From: Chitinophagaceae bacterium
GTDB lineage: Bacteria; Bacteroidota; Bacteroidia; Chitinophagales; Chitinophagaceae
Length of the DNA: 23,650 bases
Reading direction: 5' to 3'
Assembly (NCBI GenBank): GCA_017853235.1
Contig: JAFMJX010000005.1
Coordinates: 1 to 23,650, forward strand
Shown here: piece after piece, positions 16,144 to 23,650 of the stretch
Layout: each line of letters begins with the position of its first letter
Numbering within the stretch: position 1 is the first letter of the stretch
The notes under the pieces: model-generated
Seen by the model: only the letters and a program-made list of their open reading frames with translations
Databases searched by the model: none
What the model was told of the DNA's origin: nothing
Program-made: the position numbers and the translations under genes

Positions 16144-19042
16144 TGCTCAGCAATTTTTGCAATTGTTTTTGAGTCTCTAAAACTGCTTTTTCAACTTGTT
16201 GAGTAGGGGGCATATCGGTATCGTCTAACAAATTAAACAAGCTATTAAATTTACGTGCAATTTCTGGAAATTGATTCATGGATTTTTTACGTCCTTCGTA
16301 ACAAATCATCGACAAGTCATGTTGTCTTTTTAATTGATTCAGTGGGGTTTTTACCCTAGGATCCATTTTAACCACTAAAGGTTGTACATATACTTTGTCA
16401 TTTACTTTTAGACGAACTGTATAATTTCCTGGTAACACCCATGGTGCTGTCGCATTTGGTGCGGTGTTTTTTAGAACGGCTGTCATAGGAAATTCGGCAG
16501 GTACATTTAGCGGCGTATATTTCATATCCCATAAAAAACGATGCGCACCAGCAGTGCCAGATAAGATTTGTTGTGGACGAATCCAGTACAATGGAATATT
16601 AACCGGAGGTATGGTATATAAAGTGTCTTTGTTGCTAAAAGTTCTAATGATGGTTCCTTTATCGTTTAAAATTTCTAAACTAATAGTATTCGCATTGCTA
16701 TTCACATAATAATCAATCACCGCGCCATCTGGAGGGTTTTCTCCTGCTGGCTCTTCTGGAGGTAATGGGGTATCTGTGTTCATGTTCCATCTAATACGCA
16801 ATGCAGATTGTGGTTTAAATAAAACAGTTTCTTTGGACGTGTTTGTTTTTAATTGTCTTAAAGGTGTGATATTATCTAAAATCCAAAAACTTCTTCCATG
16901 TGTACCTATTACTAAATCATCCTCTTTGATAACTAAATCTCGAATAGAAGTAGCAGGCATATTTAATTTTAATGACTGCCAATTTTCTCCTGCATCTAAT
17001 GAAAAATAAACCGCATTTTCGGATCCGGCAAATAATAAACCTTTTCGAACTGCATCTTCACGAACCGTATTGATGGGTTCATTAGGTAAACCATTGATAA
17101 TTTTTTTCCAGGTAGCACCACCATCATTTGTTTTATATATATGCGGTGTCATGTCATCACATCTAATTCTATTCACTGCTACATAAGCCGTATTAGCATC
17201 AAAATGACTTGCGTCAATCATGGAAACCTTACTCCATGAAGTTAAAGTAGGTGGGGTAATATTTTTCCAAGTTTTACCTCCATCTTTAGTAATATGAATG
17301 AGTCCATCATCTGTTCCTGCCCATAAAATATTAATATCTTGATAAGATGGCGCCAAGCTATACACTACGCCTCTTGGCTTCATATTTTTTACTTCAGCTG
17401 TATTAAATATTCCAACACTTTCTGGAATATCATAACTGGTGCGTGTTAAGTCAGGACTAATGACATCCCATGAATCACCACCATTAGTGGTTTTGAAAAT
17501 AATATTACCAGAAAAATATAAAGTTTTATTATCTACTGGTGAAAATAAAACTGGTGCGGTTCTAATAAATCTTACTTTACCACTACGCACTGGTTCAGGA
17601 GAAATATTTTGTACCTGACCTGTAAGTTTATTATACTTGGTCACTTTACCACCATATATGATGTTAGGATCTAAAGGATCTGCAGCTATATATCCATATT
17701 CTTCTACTCCTACTGGATGCCACTCTCTAAAAGTGATATTACCATCATTCGAACGAGAAGCAATTCCTACTGATCCACTTTCTTGTTGACCTCCATACAC
17801 ATTATAAGGGAAAGCATTATCTGTGCTTACATGATAAAACTGTGCAGTGGGTTGATTGTACCAGCTTGAATAAGTTTCTCCGCCATTCACTGTAATGGTG
17901 CCGCCTTGGTCTAAACCAATGGCCATGATATTGGTGTTATTTGGATTGATCCAAATGCGATGATAGTCATCTCCACCTGGTGCTCCTTTAATGCCTGTCC
18001 AATTTTTTCCTCCATCGGTAGATTTCCACACTACTACATTCGCAGAATAAACAATGTCTTCATTTTTGGGGTCTGCTTTTACTTCAGCAAAATCCGAACC
18101 GCGTCCCCATAATCTTGCATCAGAAGTTAGCATATACCAAGATTCCCCTCCATCATCACTACGATATATGCCGCCTTTTTTTTCAGCATCCACTGTGGCA
18201 TACATTCTTTTAGAATTACTGGGTGCAATAGTAAAACCAATTCTTCCTAATCCATCTTCCGTTGTAGTTGGAAATCCTTTGACCATTTTTCTCCAAGTAT
18301 TTCCGCCATCTGTAGATTTGTATAATCCACTCGCTACACCATTCCATGCACCATTTTCCCAAGGTCCTTGACGTGCTGCCCAAATAGTAGCAAATACAAT
18401 TTGTGTGTTATTGGGATCTATAGTGACTTGTACCGCTCCTGTATTTTCATCTATGTATAAAACTTGTTCTAATGTTTTGCCACCATCTAAACTGCGATAA
18501 ACTCCACGTTCTTTGTTAGGTCCATATGGATGACCAAGTGCTGCTACAAATATTCTGTTCTCATTGGTAGGATCTATGCTGATACCTCCAATTTGTTGGG
18601 CATCATGTAAACCCATATTGCTCCAAGTAGCACCCGCATCTGTTGATTTATACAATCCATTTCCAATAGATAAATCGGGACGTTGAATGCCTTCCCCACT
18701 TCCAACATAAAGCACATTTGGATTGGAAGGTGCCACCGCAACATCTCCTACAGATCCTGTATTTTCTTGATCAAATATGGGCTTCCAAGTATGTCCATAA
18801 TCATTCGTTTTCCAAACACCACCATTATTGACTCCAATGTAAAATATATTAGGCTGTGAAGGAACTCCTGCTATACCAACAGTTCGACCTGCACGATGGG
18901 GTCCAATATTTCTATATTTTAATCCTGCTAAAACACTAGGATCTACTTTTTGTGCACCTACTTCTAAATGGATGGAAAGGAGGGTGATGAAAATTCCGAA
19001 CACCCAAAATCTCTTACTAATTTCTTTTAAAAAACTTTGCAT
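16133..19042 (-). CDS. secreted VPS10/sortilin-like Asp-box propeller protein (copy 1)
   Basis: A 969-residue protein with a signal peptide (1-31, ending GAQ). Residues about 45-725 are beta-propeller repeats carrying S/T-x-D-x-G-x-T-W Asp boxes, for example at 78-86, 132-140, 242-250, 294-302, 340-348, 517-525, 585-592, 637-645 and 680-688; one is degenerate, with Leu in place of Trp (183-191). The architecture matches bacterial 'glycosyl hydrolase' or 'VPS10 domain-containing' entries. However, Asp boxes are structural, and no sialidase catalytic set (arginine triad, Tyr/Glu) is apparent, so calling it a hydrolase is unsafe. After THGRSFWILDNITPLR (714-729) comes a beta-rich C-terminal domain, then a charged helical tail. 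It overlaps the serine hydrolase gene by 11 bases and is divergent from its paralogue at 19167. It probably binds peptide or protein ligands outside the cytoplasm. Confidence 0.85.
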   Translation of the reverse strand: MQSFLKEISKRFWVFGIFITLLSIHLEVGAQKVDPSVLAGLKYRNIGPHRAGRTVGIAGVPSQPNIFYIGVNNGGVWKTNDYGHTWKPIFDQENTGSVGDVAVAPSNPNVLYVGSGEGIQRPDLSIGNGLYKSTDAGATWSNMGLHDAQQIGGISIDPTNENRIFVAALGHPYGPNKERGVYRSLDGGKTLEQVLYIDENTGAVQVTIDPNNTQIVFATIWAARQGPWENGAWNGVASGLYKSTDGGNTWRKMVKGFPTTTEDGLGRIGFTIAPSNSKRMYATVDAEKKGGIYRSDDGGESWYMLTSDARLWGRGSDFAEVKADPKNEDIVYSANVVVWKSTDGGKNWTGIKGAPGGDDYHRIWINPNNTNIMAIGLDQGGTITVNGGETYSSWYNQPTAQFYHVSTDNAFPYNVYGGQQESGSVGIASRSNDGNITFREWHPVGVEEYGYIAADPLDPNIIYGGKVTKYNKLTGQVQNISPEPVRSGKVRFIRTAPVLFSPVDNKTLYFSGNIIFKTTNGGDSWDVISPDLTRTSYDIPESVGIFNTAEVKNMKPRGVVYSLAPSYQDINILWAGTDDGLIHITKDGGKTWKNITPPTLTSWSKVSMIDASHFDANTAYVAVNRIRCDDMTPHIYKTNDGGATWKKIINGLPNEPINTVREDAVRKGLLFAGSENAVYFSLDAGENWQSLKLNMPATSIRDLVIKEDDLVIGTHGRSFWILDNITPLRQLKTNTSKETVLFKPQSALRIRWNMNTDTPLPPEEPAGENPPDGAVIDYYVNSNANTISLEILNDKGTIIRTFSNKDTLYTIPPVNIPLYWIRPQQILSGTAGAHRFLWDMKYTPLNVPAEFPMTAVLKNTAPNATAPWVLPGNYTVRLKVNDKVYVQPLVVKMDPRVKTPLNQLKRQHDLSMICYEGRKKSMNQFPEIARKFNSLFNLLDDTDMPPTQQVEKAVLETQKQLQKLLSNEK

Positions 19043-19086
19043 AGTACTTTATTTATGATAATTAAATATACAAAATTTATGACACC

Positions 19087-19094
19087 TAATTTTG
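19087..19094 (+). promoter_or_regulatory. -7 box candidate for the second propeller gene
   Basis: TAATTTTG is a full match to the Bacteroidota -7 consensus TAnnTTTG, 72 bases before the ATG at 19167. A TTG -33 partner is not obvious at the right distance. It lies in the 124-base gap between the two divergent propeller genes; I see nothing else defined in this gap. Confidence 0.3.
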
Positions 19095-19166
19095 ATTGTG
19101 ATGAGCTGCTTGGCATGTTGCACTATTTTTATTAAATTCATTTATTAGAAACTTATTATTCATATT

Positions 19167-22100
19167 ATGAAAAAATTACTTCTTTCTGTAAGCGTCTTTT
19201 TAATCAGCGGGTACGTTGGTATTTTGTTAGCACAAAAACCATTGAATCAACCTTTTGCACAAATGCCTTTTCGATTTTTAGGACCGGATGGAAATAGAAC
19301 CATCGCTGTCGTGGGAGAGCCTGGCAATCCAATGGTATCCTATGTGGGTGCTGCATCAGGAGGTATTTTTAAAACCATCGATGGGGGTGTGAATTGGCGT
19401 CCCATTTTTGACGATATGGATAATGCATCAATTGGTTCTTTGGCAATTGCAGCTTCTGATCCAAAACAAGTTTGGGCAGGAACCGGAGAAACTTTTGTGA
19501 TTCGTCCGGCGCATGCGAATGGAAATGGAATTTATAAATCCATGGACGCAGGACGTACTTGGAAAAACATGGGATTAAAAGAAACGGTATTAATAAGTAA
19601 GGTAGTAGTGGATCCCACCGATCCTAATATTGTTTATGTAGCAGCTATGGGACATATGCATGGACCACAAAAAGAAAGAGGTATTTATAAAACTACCGAT
19701 GGTGGACAAACTTGGAATCAAATTTTATTTGTAGATGAAAACACTGGTTGCAGTGATTTGTCGATAAATTTAAAAGACCCTAAAAATTTAGTTGCAGCTT
19801 TTTGGCAAGTAGATATTAAAACATGGAATCTAAATAGTGGAGGTCCAGGAAGTGGATTTTACAAAACCAATGATGGAGGAAAAACATGGCAACATATGAC
19901 GAATGGTTTGCCAGGTGGTGTGCAACATCCTATTGGTAAAACCTCCATTGATATGGCACAAAGTAATCCCAATACGATGTATGCTTTGGTAGAAGATAAA
20001 TCACCAGGCTTATATAAATCTACCGACGGAGGGGAACATTGGAAATTGATGCATGAAAATCATTCTTTAGCACAACGTGCTCCCTATTATACTAGAGTGC
20101 GCGTTTCTACACAAGATGAAAATAAATTATATACCATTTGTGTTACCATCATGGAATCTCGCGATGGTGGTAAAACCTTTAATGGCAATGGTTCTTATGC
20201 TCCAGGAGGGGACAATCATGATGTATGGTTTGATCCTAAAGATGCCAATAGAATTATGGTGGCTCATGATATTGGAATGAATATGAGTTTTAATGGTGGT
20301 AAATCATGGAGTAATTTAAGTTTGCCAATTGCACAAATGTATCATGTTGCAGTTGATAACATGGTTCCCTATCATATTATGGGTAATAGACAAGATGGAT
20401 ACTCTTATCGTACTGCTGCAATTAGTATGCAAGGATCTATTCCATTAGGATTGTGGGAAGGAGTAGGAGGTTGCGAAAGTGGCTTTGCGCAACCAGACCC
20501 ATTTGATCCAAACATTATTTATTCTGGTTGTTATGATGGAGGGTTAGACGTGACAGATGTAAGAACAGGGTATGCACATGATATTAGAGCTTGGCCAGAA
20601 GCTGGATATGGTTGGGCTCCAGCAGATATGAAATACAGATGGCATTGGAATTTTCCTATGGCAGTTTCTAAACATCAAAAAGGGGTGGTATATGTAGGAA
20701 GTCAATATGTACACAAAACCAATAATCGTGGGATGTCATGGAATGTGATTAGCCCAGACTTAACGACCAACGATAAATCGCATCAACAAAACTCGGGGGG
20801 AATGAATTCAGACAACCTGATGACTTTTGATGGCTGTACTTTATATGTGATTGCAGAATCTCCATTACAATCCGGGGTATTGTGGACGGGAACCAACGAT
20901 GGTCAAATTAATGTTACCACCAACGATGGAAAAACTTGGACCAATGTCACTGCTAATTTAAAAAACGTAGCACCTTGGGGAACGATTCGCAGCATTGATC
21001 CATCTAATTTTGAAGTGGGCACTGCTTATATAAGTATCACTTATCAACAGTTAGGAGATTTTAAACCATATATTTTTAAAACTTCTGATTTTGGTAAAAC
21101 TTGGAAATCAATAGGAGAAGGCATTCCAGCTTCTAATAGTTCTTTTGTACACAGCATTAAGGAAGATCCTGTTCAAAAAGGATTATTATTTGCTGGCACA
21201 GACAATGGGTTATATATAAGTCCTAATGACGGAGCTACATGGGTGCCCTTGAAAAATAATTTACCTCCTGCACCTGTCTATTATTTAGCAATTCAAAAAA
21301 ACTTTCGTGATTTAGTCATTGCAACTTATGGAAGAGGTTTCTATATATTAGATGATATCACACCTATAAGAGCATGGAGTAAAGAATTAGGAAAAAATAA
21401 AATTGAATTATTAGCACCACGTAATGCATATCGTTTTAACAATAAAACAGGAATACATGCTGAACGATCTTTGGTTACTGGGAATAATCCTCCTTATGGA
21501 GCAAGTATTAATTATTACATACCCGATACTACAACACATCAGTTAGCAATTTTTATATTAAATCAAAAAGGAGATACGGTGAAACGCATGACTGGATCTA
21601 AACAAAAAGGATACAATCGTGTATGGTGGGATTTAGCTCATGATGATATTGTGTTACCTCCATTAAAAACCATTCCTGATAATAAAGATTTTGTAAAATT
21701 AGATAAAGAAGGAAATCGTAAAATGTTCATTTATGATTTAGATATTGGCCCTGGCTTAGAAGCAATAAGAGTGCCACCAGGTCAATATAGTGTTGTTCTA
21801 AAAGCTGACAATACAATTCAAAAAACAAGTTTAAATGTACTAAAGGATCCTAATATCAATTCTAGTGATCTGGATATAAAAGCGCAATATGCTTTTGGGT
21901 TAGATTTAAATTCACAAATTAATTTGTGCTTGTCTTTGATTGAAAAGTTAGAAACAAAACGCGCACAATTATTAAAAGAAAATACCTCAGTTGCAATTGC
22001 CCAAGAAAAAGAACTGTACCTTATTGAAAAACAACTTTTTGATATTCATTTAACAGGATCACGTATGGATATTTTTCGTAATCCTGCCAAAATATTGGAA

Positions 22101-22238
22101 CGTATGTTAACCATTCGAAAAGAAAGTCAAACTTATGGTGCAGACTTTCCTCCAACTACCCAACAAAAAGCGGTATTTGCAGCATTAAAACAACAACTTC
22201 AAAAAGTGTCAGAAGAAGTAAAAAAACTTCAGTTATAA
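19167..22238 (+). CDS. secreted VPS10/sortilin-like Asp-box propeller protein (copy 2)
   Basis: A 1023-residue protein, signal peptide 1-23 (ending LLAQ). It is a diverged paralogue of the product of the minus-strand gene starting at 19042. It shares the opening FRFLGPDGNRT (compare YRNIGPHRAGRT), the Asp-box series (69-77, 124-132, 175-183, 233-241, 284-292, 517-525, 583-591 and others), the WNVISPDLTT block (525-534), the TYGRGFYILDDITPIR block closing the propellers, a beta-sandwich region, and a helical C-terminal tail with a PPTTQQ segment. It is about 50 residues longer, and its blades around 330-520 differ (HDVWFDP, GCYDGGLDV). It has no recognisable catalytic set. The M24 peptidase gene starts 34 bases downstream on the same strand, suggesting an operon. 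Sortilin-type propellers bind peptides, so capture or presentation of peptides to the exported peptidases is a reasonable inference, not a demonstrated role. Confidence 0.85.
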   Translation: MKKLLLSVSVFLISGYVGILLAQKPLNQPFAQMPFRFLGPDGNRTIAVVGEPGNPMVSYVGAASGGIFKTIDGGVNWRPIFDDMDNASIGSLAIAASDPKQVWAGTGETFVIRPAHANGNGIYKSMDAGRTWKNMGLKETVLISKVVVDPTDPNIVYVAAMGHMHGPQKERGIYKTTDGGQTWNQILFVDENTGCSDLSINLKDPKNLVAAFWQVDIKTWNLNSGGPGSGFYKTNDGGKTWQHMTNGLPGGVQHPIGKTSIDMAQSNPNTMYALVEDKSPGLYKSTDGGEHWKLMHENHSLAQRAPYYTRVRVSTQDENKLYTICVTIMESRDGGKTFNGNGSYAPGGDNHDVWFDPKDANRIMVAHDIGMNMSFNGGKSWSNLSLPIAQMYHVAVDNMVPYHIMGNRQDGYSYRTAAISMQGSIPLGLWEGVGGCESGFAQPDPFDPNIIYSGCYDGGLDVTDVRTGYAHDIRAWPEAGYGWAPADMKYRWHWNFPMAVSKHQKGVVYVGSQYVHKTNNRGMSWNVISPDLTTNDKSHQQNSGGMNSDNLMTFDGCTLYVIAESPLQSGVLWTGTNDGQINVTTNDGKTWTNVTANLKNVAPWGTIRSIDPSNFEVGTAYISITYQQLGDFKPYIFKTSDFGKTWKSIGEGIPASNSSFVHSIKEDPVQKGLLFAGTDNGLYISPNDGATWVPLKNNLPPAPVYYLAIQKNFRDLVIATYGRGFYILDDITPIRAWSKELGKNKIELLAPRNAYRFNNKTGIHAERSLVTGNNPPYGASINYYIPDTTTHQLAIFILNQKGDTVKRMTGSKQKGYNRVWWDLAHDDIVLPPLKTIPDNKDFVKLDKEGNRKMFIYDLDIGPGLEAIRVPPGQYSVVLKADNTIQKTSLNVLKDPNINSSDLDIKAQYAFGLDLNSQINLCLSLIEKLETKRAQLLKENTSVAIAQEKELYLIEKQLFDIHLTGSRMDIFRNPAKILERMLTIRKESQTYGADFPPTTQQKAVFAALKQQLQKVSEEVKKLQL

Positions 22239-22272
22239 TCAATATCTTTAAAATCATTTAATATCAATCATT

Positions 22273-23559
22273 ATGTCACATAACCGTAGAAAATTTTTAA
22301 GCTTGACCGCACTCTCTGCAGGGGCGCTTACTTTTAGTAATTCTTTATTTGCTAAAAATGGTCCACATGGGGAATATGACTTACCAAAATCCATTAGTGA
22401 TTTACAACCTATGAAAGACGGCATTGTTCCTATTTCGGTAGAAGAAAGAAAGCAAAGAATTCAAAAAGCACAATCCTTAATGGAGCGTGAAAAAATAGAT
22501 GCGATATTTTTAGAAGGCACCACTTCTTGTTATTATTACACTGGAATGAGATGGGGTCAAAGCGAACGTACTTTTGGTGTTGTGATTCCAAGTAAAGGTG
22601 CTATTGCATATGTGTGCCCAAAGTTTGAGGAGGATAGAGCACGTGAATTATTATTACCTGTATTTGGTGATGAAGTTCGTTGCTGGGAGGAACACGAAAG
22701 TCCTTATGCTGTCATATTAGGAATTGTAAAAGACAGAGGAGTACGTTATCATAAAATTGGAATGGAAGAAAGAGTTCGATTTTTTATTGCAGATGGAGTG
22801 AAAAAATTAGCAACAGGATTTGAAGTTGTAGATGCAACTCCTATTACTGCTGGATGTAGAATGATTAAAACACCAGCAGAGCTTGCGTTAATGCAAAAAG
22901 CAAGTGATGTAACTATTGAAGCTTACAAAGCTGCTTTTCCTACAATACGTGATGGTATGTCACAAACAGAATTTAGCAATAATATTTCAGCAGCTTTTAG
23001 AAAACTTGGATATAGCGGCGGCGCATCTGTACAAATTGGCAAATATTCTGCTTTGCCTCATGGAAGTATCACTCCTCAAACCATACATGAGGGTGATGTA
23101 GTGATGGTGGATGGTGGAACAAGTTGTGAAGGCTATGCCTCTGACATTACCAGGACTTTTGTAGTTGGTAAAGCAACACAGCGTCAAACAGATGTTTGGA
23201 ACTTAGAGAAAAAAGCTCAAGACGCTGCTTTTAATGCAATTAAAATTGGTGCCCCTTGTGAGCAAGTAGACGCAGCGGCACGTGCAGTTATTGAAAATGG
23301 AGGGTTTAGTAAAAATTATAAATTACCAGGGTTGCCACATCGTACAGGACATGGTATTGGTTTAGAAGGTCACGAATGGACTAATTTTGTAAAAGGAAAT
23401 AAAACGCCAATTGCAGTAGGTATGTGTTTTAGTGATGAACCTACTATTTCCATACCAGGCGAATTTGGTATTCGATTAGAAGATTGCTTATATATTGGAG
23501 AAGATGGACCACACTTCTTTAGTAAACAGAGTATTTCTATAGATCAACCATTTGGATAA
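22273..23559 (+). CDS. Tat-exported M24 aminopeptidase / Xaa-Pro dipeptidase-like protein
   Basis: A 428-residue pita-bread metallopeptidase. A twin-arginine leader NRRKFLSL (4-11), followed by hydrophobic 12-26, predicts folded export. Residues about 60-195 form a creatinase-N-type domain and 200-410 the M24 catalytic domain. The five metal ligands are visible: D280 (VMVDGG), D291 (YASDITRTF), H360 (HRTGHGIG), E389 (FSDEPTISIPGEFG) and E403 (RLEDCLYI). H367 (LEGHE) lies near the active site. Such enzymes cleave N-terminal residues next to proline (Xaa-Pro dipeptidase, aminopeptidase P) or act as creatinase-like amidinohydrolases. The complete metal set favours a peptidase, although some family members have other reactions. 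It follows the second propeller gene by 34 bases and ends 2 bases before a convergent stop. Confidence 0.9.
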   Translation: MSHNRRKFLSLTALSAGALTFSNSLFAKNGPHGEYDLPKSISDLQPMKDGIVPISVEERKQRIQKAQSLMEREKIDAIFLEGTTSCYYYTGMRWGQSERTFGVVIPSKGAIAYVCPKFEEDRARELLLPVFGDEVRCWEEHESPYAVILGIVKDRGVRYHKIGMEERVRFFIADGVKKLATGFEVVDATPITAGCRMIKTPAELALMQKASDVTIEAYKAAFPTIRDGMSQTEFSNNISAAFRKLGYSGGASVQIGKYSALPHGSITPQTIHEGDVVMVDGGTSCEGYASDITRTFVVGKATQRQTDVWNLEKKAQDAAFNAIKIGAPCEQVDAAARAVIENGGFSKNYKLPGLPHRTGHGIGLEGHEWTNFVKGNKTPIAVGMCFSDEPTISIPGEFGIRLEDCLYIGEDGPHFFSKQSISIDQPFG

Positions 23560-23561
23560 AC

Positions 23562-23650
23562 TCAGTTTATTCTTTGTAAACTTACCATAGCTGAAGGTGT
23601 AGCAGGTCTCGATGGAAGTAACATAGCTGCAGATCCTGTGATACAAGAAT
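23562..23650 (-). CDS. C-terminal end of an unidentified convergent gene (partial)
   Basis: On the minus strand an open frame enters at the window edge and stops at TGA (23564-23562). The last 28 residues include GSAAMLLPSRPATPSAMVS and end QRIN. Codons are A/T-ending like the neighbours, and the stop lies 2 bases from the M24 stop, a convergent arrangement seen elsewhere in this window. I do not recognise the family from this fragment. The plus-strand frame over the same bases is also open, but it has no start codon. Confidence 0.45.
   Translation of the reverse strand, partial: SCITGSAAMLLPSRPATPSAMVSLQRIN

Noticed and set aside
18054..18371. Open plus-strand frame of about 105 codons
   Set aside because: Antisense to the first propeller gene; it arises from the repeated Asp-box codons.
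16133..22238. Sialidase or glycoside hydrolase identity for the two propeller proteins
   Set aside because: Asp boxes alone are structural, and the arginine triad and catalytic Tyr/Glu of sialidases are not seen; VPS10-like is the safer name.
16133..22238. Recent tandem or inverted duplication of the propeller genes
   Set aside because: The two proteins share layout but differ widely in sequence and length, so any duplication is old; no long DNA-level inverted repeat is visible.
23560..23650. Plus-strand open frame directly after the M24 stop
   Set aside because: It has no start codon in the 91 bases and is better explained as the antisense of a minus-strand gene end.

Overview
The window looks like chromosomal DNA of an aerobic Bacteroidota, most plausibly Chitinophagaceae or a close relative. 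The evidence is AT-rich DNA with A/T-ending codons, starts without Shine-Dalgarno sequences, one TonB-dependent receptor with an N-terminal carboxypeptidase-regulatory-like domain, DUF2147, a secreted GH29 fucosidase and many exported enzymes. The genus is not determinable by eye. I see no tRNA, rRNA, CRISPR array, insertion sequence or phage gene. Intergenic gaps are all under about 130 bases, so no stretch over 300 bases lacks a gene.

Layout: (1) 88-1359, minus: an ACS-type MFS transporter. (2) 1454-4320, plus: DUF2147 lipocalin-like protein, a large exported FAD oxidoreductase with an SLH-like tail, and a bacterial SET-domain methyltransferase, closed by a strong bidirectional terminator at 4355-4393. 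(3) 7818-4409, minus: ApbE-like flavin transferase, a SUMF1-fold protein lacking the FGE cysteines, and a Tat-exported Gfo/Idh/MocA oxidoreductase, probably one operon. (4) 7873-10294, plus and divergent from (3): a Tat-exported Hyi-like TIM-barrel isomerase and a GH29 alpha-L-fucosidase. (5) 13697-10324, minus: AlkB-type alkane monooxygenase overlapping a TonB-dependent receptor by ATGA. (6) 13767-15053, plus: M20D amidohydrolase. (7) 19042-15061, minus: a VPS10/sortilin-like Asp-box propeller protein overlapping a serine-hydrolase lipoprotein. (8) 19167-23559, plus: a second, paralogous propeller protein and a Tat-exported M24 aminopeptidase/prolidase. The window ends inside a convergent minus-strand gene.

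Functionally there are two themes. Sections 1 to 4 suggest glycan or sugar processing outside the cytoplasm: fucosidase, exported oxidoreductases, an exported isomerase and a sugar-acid-type transporter. This may resemble the 3-keto-sugar routes of Bacteroidota, but no 3-keto-glycoside hydrolase is visible. Sections 6 to 8 group peptide or amide hydrolases (M20D, S12-type, M24) with two divergently transcribed sortilin-like propellers, which suggests extracytoplasmic peptide handling. Section 5 is a compact unit that could couple uptake of a hydrophobic compound to its hydroxylation. No single feature is clearly an undescribed system. The strongest candidates are the propeller/peptidase cluster, the AlkB/TonB-receptor pair, and the FAD oxidoreductase with an SLH-like C-terminus.
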